DNA from: Fibrobacter succinogenes | GTDB lineage: Bacteria; Fibrobacterota; Fibrobacteria; Fibrobacterales; Fibrobacteraceae | Assembly: GCA_902800815.1 (NCBI GenBank) | Contig: CADCGB010000010.1 | Span: 62,001 to 126,000 of the forward strand | DNA length: 64,000 nt | Reading direction: 5' to 3' | In this document: positions 59,392 to 64,000 of the stretch, one piece after another | Layout: each line of letters begins with the position of its first letter | Numbering within the stretch: the first letter of the stretch is position 1 | Position numbers and translations under genes: made by a program | Notes under the pieces: generated by a model | Database searches by the model: none | The model's input: the letters and a program-made list of their open reading frames with translations, nothing else | Told to the model about the DNA's origin: nothing

Positions 59392-60357
59392 TTATTTCAT
59401 TTTCCGTTTCGGCTTTCTGCCGTGGCAGCTACCGCGACCCCGAACCGTACTTTGTCGCCATGCGCAACCCCGAGGCGTTCGAGAAGTACGACGCGGAATT
59501 CCCGCCGAAGGAAAAACTCGTACTGCCCGGGCAACTTCGAACTTGCCTATTTTAACTTCTACCACGACGTAGCACGAAAGATTTAGGTTGTAAAACAACA
59601 GGTCCAAAAACTGTTCGCGGTTGCCTACCTGCAGGCTGTATTCCCTGCCGACATACGCAAAGCCCGTTCCCAGTTCAACAAGGAATTTCGTGATGTTGTC
59701 AAGCAATTTGTTTTTCAGCAATTTTTCGTTGTGCTTCCCCGTAATGCCCGTGAAGGCGAAATCATAGGGATCTTTCGTCAGTTCCTGTGCCAATTCGCTT
59801 GTTTCGGCGGGTAGAGTCCTCTGAAAATTGGTCAAAGCCTTCCCATGTCTTTCATAAAGATCGGTTGAAAGCATATTCAGGAGTGTTGAACGGCTCCAGC
59901 CTTTTTCCACGGCCTGTTGGACGAAGAAAAGGGCTTTGTCGGGACTATTGGAACACTTGTCGATGAGTAGCATGTGGTGTCCCCAAGGTATTGAAAATAG
60001 ACTGGAAAGTAGCTGGTTTACAATTTCTTCAGATTTTTCAGCAACTTGCTGAAAATTTGCAATTATTGGATTGTATAGCAAGAAAAAACGCTTAGAATAG
60101 CGAATACTTGATGGAGAGAAACCTTCGGCTCCAGGAAGAGCTTTTTTTAAATCGGCGCTTATAGCACTATAAAATTTGCTCCCGTATTTATTTTCGGCGT
60201 CCCGTCCTACGATGTCCCGCCCCAGCTCCCAGTAGAATTTCAGCAGTTCCGTGTTAACCTTGATGGCGGCCTTGATTTGGCTCTTGCGGTAGCGGCTAGA
60301 AAGTTCCGCAATCCAATTTTTGTAATCCTTGTCCAAGATGGTGATATTCTTGCTCAT
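59392..60357 (-). CDS. DUF1016/YhcG-type PDDEXK nuclease, C-terminally truncated and chimeric
   Basis: 321 aa from ATG 60357 (AAGGA upstream). The N-terminal DUF1016_N domain (~1-150) includes IKAAIKVNTELLKFYWELGRDI and SSIRYSKRFFLLY. The nuclease domain has YVGREYSLQVGN, Asp in FLDLLFYN and E-x-K in VVVEVKIGKFE. After residue ~275 homology stops: the last ~45 residues (ARAVRVFPSAGIPRRTSRTPRGCAWRQ) are a frame-shifted tail over a fragment of another gene on the opposite strand. Activity is doubtful. The family has defence and toxin-like roles. Confidence 0.8.
   Translation of the reverse strand: MSKNITILDKDYKNWIAELSSRYRKSQIKAAIKVNTELLKFYWELGRDIVGRDAENKYGSKFYSAISADLKKALPGAEGFSPSSIRYSKRFFLLYNPIIANFQQVAEKSEEIVNQLLSSLFSIPWGHHMLLIDKCSNSPDKALFFVQQAVEKGWSRSTLLNMLSTDLYERHGKALTNFQRTLPAETSELAQELTKDPYDFAFTGITGKHNEKLLKNKLLDNITKFLVELGTGFAYVGREYSLQVGNREQFLDLLFYNLNLSCYVVVEVKIGKFEVARAVRVFPSAGIPRRTSRTPRGCAWRQSTVRGRGSCHGRKPKRKMK
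59424..59531 (+). pseudogene. Remnant of an unidentified gene inside the DUF1016 3' end
   Basis: Plus-strand codons give GSYRDPEPYFVAMRNPEAFE and continue to KEKLVLPG with high-GC third positions like the real genes here, whereas the minus-strand reading is unnatural. No start or full domain is present. It appears to be a piece of another gene joined to the DUF1016 gene by deletion or recombination. The family is not identified. Confidence 0.45.
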
Positions 60358-60463
60358 AAAACATTCCTTTTTAAGCACTTTCTCCGGATATTAGAGAAAA
60401 TGCCCGCACACTGTATTCGAAGTTATGCCAGAAAATGCAACAGGCTGTTGCACTTTTAGCGGT

Positions 60464-60634
60464 TTATTTTTTGATGGGGATGCTCTTGCGGTGTTGTTGG
60501 CGGGGGCTTTCCCCGGCATTACCTGGCGCGGCTTTCGTCGCACACTCGAGCAGGTCGTGTTCCTGCCAGCTATCCAACAACATTGACAAGAAGGTTGATG
60601 CGCCTCGTCGCGGATGCACGTACGGGCCAGAGGC
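60464..60634 (-). pseudogene. Remnant of unidentified gene (C-terminal part)
   Basis: Open frame on the minus strand with stop TAA at 60464-60466, giving a plausible C-terminus (MLLDSWQEHDLLECATKAAP...HRKSIPIKK). The frame is closed upstream at 60635. Codon use is GC-rich at third positions, unlike surrounding AT-rich sequence. No domain recognised. Part of the 502-bp gap 60358-60859, which otherwise shows decayed sequence only. Confidence 0.35.
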
Positions 60635-60713
60635 CTATGCCGACTGTCACGAGGATTGTCGATTTTCTGTAATAAAGATAAATAATCTTTTTGCGGAGTG
60701 CAATAGGATTGAT

Positions 60714-60793
60714 GTTTCAAGCGCCGTAAATTACACGAATTCGACTACGAGCTGCTTGCCGAGGGCGAGTGCTACAGGGTTTCCGCAACGCCC
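60714..60793 (+). pseudogene. Short remnant of unidentified gene
   Basis: Plus-strand codons after a stop at 60711-60713 read CFKRRKLHEFDYELLAEGEC and then YRVSATPRQ, resembling real coding sequence, and run into the 23-bp palindrome at 60799. No domain assigned. It supports the view that this region is a gene graveyard. Confidence 0.3.
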
Positions 60794-60798
60794 CGGCA

Positions 60799-60821
60799 GT
60801 TGTCAAGTATTCCTTGACAAC
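60799..60821. repeat. 23-bp palindromic duplicate, copy 1
   Basis: A 23-bp sequence with inverted arms TTGTCAAG / CTTGACAA and a TATTC centre, identical to 61656-61678 inside the RhuM gene, where it encodes VVKEYLTT. Here it lies 39 bp from the 3' end of rhuM and is non-coding. Confidence 0.75.
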
Positions 60822-60859
60822 TACTCATGTGCGGAATACGAACTACATGAAAAAAAATT

Positions 60860-61888
60860 CTATTCCCCCACTTGCAGCAGCCTTTCGAAAAGCGGACGAT
60901 ACCCCGCGATATCTTCCAGCTGCATGATGGTCGTGATCTTGTTCCCCGCGTCCTTACTTGACGCCCCGCAGTGGAAAAGTTTCTCACTGTCGGTCCCGAA
61001 ATCCAGGTAGATGTACCTGTCGTGAAATACGTTCCCCGTGGCACGAACATCGTCAAGTTCCACATCTGGGCGGGCGGCCCTGAAGTCCGCCAGCATGTTT
61101 TCGGTCAGGCGGGTGCGCCCGTGCTGCTCGCTGAAAATCTTGACCGAAACACCCTTCGCCACGCACCGCAGCAAGTCGAGCGTCTTTACATCCAGGTAAT
61201 CATCCACAATCAGCACCGACCTCTTCGCCATGCCGTAAATCTGCGTGTAGGCGACATCGGCCTCCAGGCGTTGCCCGTTCAGAATCAAGAAGTGCTTGAA
61301 GGTGTTCGGGTCGATGAAATTCTCCATGACCTTCTGGACGTCGTTGGACAATTGCTCGATTCTCTGATTTTGGGCGGAGTGGGCTGTATTGACGAAAAAA
61401 TCTACGCGCTGCTCGACTGCTGTAAGTCGGGTATTGACGTTTTCAAATATTTTTTGTTGAGCCTGGGGAACCAGCATCCGCTGATTTACGGCGTAGCCCT
61501 TGAGCATGTACTCTTTCAAAATGTTCAAAGCCCATTGGCGAAAGCGCGTGCCCTGGATTGATTTTATGCGGTAACCTACAGAAATGATGACATCTAGGTT
61601 GTAATTTCTTACGGCGTGAACTTGCGTTTTTCCGGTAATTGCGCCGTGTTGAGTGGTTGTCAAGTATTCCTTGACAACCACTTTTGGGTCTAATTCACCT
61701 TCTTTGAAAATCCTTGCGATATGCAGGCTGATATTCTGCTTTGTGGCATGGAAAAGTTCCGCCATCTGCGCCTGCGTGAGCCAGACGGTCTCGTTTTCGA
61801 CCCGGACTTCGATGTGGAATTCCCCACCCTCCGGCTGGTAAACGACTATCTCGTTCTTGTCGGCACTGGCCGCAACATCTTTCTTCAT
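60860..61888 (-). CDS. RhuM-family virulence-type protein
   Basis: 342 aa. Start at 61888 with GAGGAG upstream; longer starts lack a site. The RhuM domain (~10-330) opens with NEIVVYQPEGGEFHIEVRVENETVWLTQAQMAELF and contains HIARIFKEGELDPKVVVKEYLTTTQHG and NYNLDVIISVGYRIKSIQGTRFRQWA, a C-terminal helical part and ALEADVAYTQIYGMA-like restriction-associated segment. RhuM genes are frequent neighbours of type I restriction systems and mobile elements; biochemical role unproven. Confidence 0.85.
   Translation of the reverse strand: MKKDVAASADKNEIVVYQPEGGEFHIEVRVENETVWLTQAQMAELFHATKQNISLHIARIFKEGELDPKVVVKEYLTTTQHGAITGKTQVHAVRNYNLDVIISVGYRIKSIQGTRFRQWALNILKEYMLKGYAVNQRMLVPQAQQKIFENVNTRLTAVEQRVDFFVNTAHSAQNQRIEQLSNDVQKVMENFIDPNTFKHFLILNGQRLEADVAYTQIYGMAKRSVLIVDDYLDVKTLDLLRCVAKGVSVKIFSEQHGRTRLTENMLADFRAARPDVELDDVRATGNVFHDRYIYLDFGTDSEKLFHCGASSKDAGNKITTIMQLEDIAGYRPLFERLLQVGE
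61656..61678. repeat. 23-bp palindromic duplicate, copy 2 (within rhuM)
   Basis: Identical to 60799-60821. It encodes part of the conserved VVKEYLTT segment of RhuM, so this is the parental copy. Confidence 0.75.
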
Positions 61889-62074
61889 CGTCAACTCCTC
61901 TGGCATACAAGCTTTCAAAACACCAAAGACTACACACTTGTGCACTACAATATAAATTCAAAAAACCAGTTTGTCAATAGGTCCGCGCGATTTTCTCTGA
62001 AATTTTCCTTTATCACCTTAATTCCGTATATTGCGCACTCCATTTTTGATATATATTTGCAAACAAGGTTTCCC

Positions 62075-64000
62075 ATGGAAGTGAATAAGAAAGACCTCTC
62101 CGAACGCGACATTGTCAGCAAGTTCATTTTGCCCAGCATTATCAATGCCGGGTGGAATCTTGATGCGCAAATTCGTGAAGAGGTGTCTTTTACTGACGGT
62201 CGAATTTTTGTTAAAGGGAAAAAGACTGTTCGCGGTGAACGAAAGCGCGCCGACATCGTTCTTTCTTACAAGCCGAACATGCCCATTGCTGTTATCGAAG
62301 CAAAGGACAACAAGCACTATGTAAGCGATGGTATCCAGCAGGCGCTCGCTTATGCAGAAACTTTAGATATTCCCGTAGCCATCAGCAGTAATGGCGATGG
62401 ATTTTCTATCCGCTATCGGAAGGGCTGCGGCCCCCAAAATACGGCGGGTGAACCCATAGTCGTAGAAGAACGCGACTTAGAACATTTCCCGACGATCGAT
62501 GAAATCTGGAATTGCTATAAGAGGTATAAGGGAATTGATTCCCCCGAAGTAGAAACTATTGCGACTCAGGATTATTTTGTCGATAATTCCGGTTACAAAC
62601 CGCGCTATTACCAGCAAATTGCCATCAACCGAACTGTAGAAGCGATCGCTAAGGGACAAGACCGAATTCTTTTAGTGATGGCGACCGGTACGGGTAAAAC
62701 CTATACGGCGTTCCAAATTATTTGGCGCCTGTGGAAAAACGGTTGGACGAAGAACAAGGAGCCGGGCAAGACTCCGAGAATCCTTTTCCTTGCTGATCGC
62801 GAGAATTTGATTTCGCAAACCAAGCGCGGCGATTTCAAGCATTTCAAGGACAAGATGACGATTGTCCGCCATAAGCAGATTGACAAGGCTTATGAAATAT
62901 ATTTGGCTTTGTATCAGGGACTGACCAACTACGATGAGGATGCCGACGCCTACAGGGAATTCTCGCCCGACTTTTTCGACCTCGTTGTCGTTGATGAATG
63001 TCATCGTGGAAGTGCTGCCGACAATAGCGCATGGCGAAAAATCCTGGATTATTTCAAGAGCGCAACTCACATTGGTTTGACCGCCACACCGAAAGAAACA
63101 AAAGACATATCGTCTTCGGAATATTTCGGCGACCCGATTTATACATACTCTTTGAAGCAGGGAATTGATGATGGATTCCTCGCTCCCTACAAAGTTTTGC
63201 GTGTAGGCATTGATGTGGACCTAGAAGGTTGGCGCCCCGAAAAAGGTAAACTCGACAAAAGTGGAAACGTCGTCGAAGACCGAGTTTATAACACGAAGGA
63301 TTTTGACCGCAATTTGGTGCTGGAAGACCGCACTCCGATTGTCGCCCGTAGAATCGTAGAATTCCTGAAGCAGAACGACCCGATGGCAAAGACCATCGTC
63401 TTCTGCATCGATCAGGAACATGCTAGTCGCATGCGTGACGAGCTTTGGAAAGCCGCTCCTCCAGAATGGCACGAAAAGTCTGACGAGTACATAATGCGAA
63501 TCACCAGCGATGACAAAGAAGGCAGACTGAAAGTTGATGATTTCAAGAATCCGGAAAAGCCTTACCCCGTTATTGCGGTTACGTCAAAACTATTGAGTAC
63601 TGGTTCTGATACAAAAACTTGCAAACTCATAGTCTTGGAATCCAATATTGGCTCGATGACCGAGTTTAAGCAGATTATCGGTCGCGGAACACGAGTGTAT
63701 GAAGAATACGACAAGCTTTTCTTCACGATTATGGATTTCCGTAATGTGACGAACTTGTTCTCGGACCCGGCATTTGACGGCGAGGCCATCCGCATCAAGG
63801 AAGTCAAGCCCGGCGAAAACCTTCCGACGGAAACCTCCGACGCATCGGACGATAATTCCGAAAATGAAATTGACCCCGTCACCGGTAATCCGGTTACGTT
63901 CCCGGAACAGCCCGCATATCCGACGCAGCCCACTCCGGCGATTACACCCGAAGTCCATGAGAAAAAGGATAAAGTCTATGTGGCGGGCGTTTCGGTGTCT
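62075..64000 (+). CDS. hsdR: Type I restriction enzyme R subunit (HsdR-like), 3' end outside window
   Basis: 642 codons visible, no stop. N-terminal nuclease-like motif: Asp60 (ADIVLSYKP), Glu75-x-Lys77 (VIEAKD). Superfamily 2 helicase motifs follow: Walker A MATGTGKT (~203-210), DECH (VVVDECHRG), LTATP, and QIIGRGTR. This is the motor/nuclease subunit that translocates DNA and cuts foreign, unmethylated DNA. ATG 62075 is preceded by AAGG. HsdM and HsdS would be expected beyond the window end. Confidence 0.92.
   Translation, partial: MEVNKKDLSERDIVSKFILPSIINAGWNLDAQIREEVSFTDGRIFVKGKKTVRGERKRADIVLSYKPNMPIAVIEAKDNKHYVSDGIQQALAYAETLDIPVAISSNGDGFSIRYRKGCGPQNTAGEPIVVEERDLEHFPTIDEIWNCYKRYKGIDSPEVETIATQDYFVDNSGYKPRYYQQIAINRTVEAIAKGQDRILLVMATGTGKTYTAFQIIWRLWKNGWTKNKEPGKTPRILFLADRENLISQTKRGDFKHFKDKMTIVRHKQIDKAYEIYLALYQGLTNYDEDADAYREFSPDFFDLVVVDECHRGSAADNSAWRKILDYFKSATHIGLTATPKETKDISSSEYFGDPIYTYSLKQGIDDGFLAPYKVLRVGIDVDLEGWRPEKGKLDKSGNVVEDRVYNTKDFDRNLVLEDRTPIVARRIVEFLKQNDPMAKTIVFCIDQEHASRMRDELWKAAPPEWHEKSDEYIMRITSDDKEGRLKVDDFKNPEKPYPVIAVTSKLLSTGSDTKTCKLIVLESNIGSMTEFKQIIGRGTRVYEEYDKLFFTIMDFRNVTNLFSDPAFDGEAIRIKEVKPGENLPTETSDASDDNSENEIDPVTGNPVTFPEQPAYPTQPTPAITPEVHEKKDKVYVAGVSVS

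Noticed and set aside
60435..61010. Plus-strand 191-codon frame between DUF1016 and rhuM
   Set aside because: Covers remnants and the rhuM 3' end with unlikely composition (Cys/Ser/Arg-rich), no domain.

Overview
The window looks like a chromosomal segment of a Fibrobacter-type bacterium (phylum Fibrobacterota). Three lineage-typical families support this: two large fibro-slime domain proteins, six lipoproteins carrying FISUMP (Fibrobacter succinogenes major paralogous) domains, and dispersed palindromic repeats of the GTCATCCTG...AGGATCC type. An outer membrane is implied by the lipoproteins, a barrel-like protein and a TonB/ExbB/ExbD system. The assignment rests on recognised families, not on a marker-gene phylogeny.

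Layout. 1-4 kb: the end of a HAD phosphatase and a double-length RNase E/G made of two fused copies, the second lacking a catalytic Asp. 4-12 kb: two tandem fibro-slime proteins (minus strand) with near-identical promoters. 12-13.4 kb: phosphate acetyltransferase. 13.6-19.5 kb (minus): a barrel-like protein, a two-component system, phosphofructokinase, a 47-residue ORF and a tetratrico-like secreted protein. 19.7-24.4 kb: two secreted proteins of unknown role, a PEGA protein and an ABC-class ATPase with a repeat element embedded in its coding frame. 24.4-29.8 kb: a six-gene operon matching the Vibrio TonB2/TtpC layout (DUF3450 - long ExbB - ExbB2 - ExbD2 - TonB - TPR). 29.9-40.7 kb: six tandem FISUMP lipoproteins. 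40.8-56.1 kb: mixed chromosomal genes (glucokinase, PL14-like lyase, SGNH hydrolase, thioredoxin-fold protein, CbbX-like AAA ATPase, RsmA, inosine/uracil glycosylase, NhaA, GIY-YIG protein, TauE/SafE, lipoprotein, class A PBP). 56.2-58.2 kb: a tRNA-Ser-like gene with a disrupted 3' part, a small coiled-coil protein and a MORN-like repeat protein. 58.2-64 kb: an accessory, defence-like island (Fic, DUF1016 nuclease, gene remnants, RhuM, start of a type I restriction HsdR).

Genes that probably work together: the TonB2-type operon as one energising complex; the response regulator and histidine kinase as one signalling pair; the fibro-slime and FISUMP proteins as surface factors. Glucokinase and phosphofructokinase (sugar entry, glycolysis) and phosphate acetyltransferase (acetate formation) fit a saccharolytic fermenter.

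Most unusual items: (i) a three-hairpin element present twice, with conserved linkers and loops but compensatory stem changes; (ii) the active/inactive RNase E/G tandem fusion; (iii) a helically phased five-copy repeat upstream of fic; (iv) palindromic repeats inserted in frame in an ATPase gene and placed directly before two genes of the TonB2 operon; (v) a mosaic array of FISUMP domains whose last ~45 residues vary most; (vi) the promoter-bearing tRNA-Ser-like gene whose T-stem and acceptor cannot pair.
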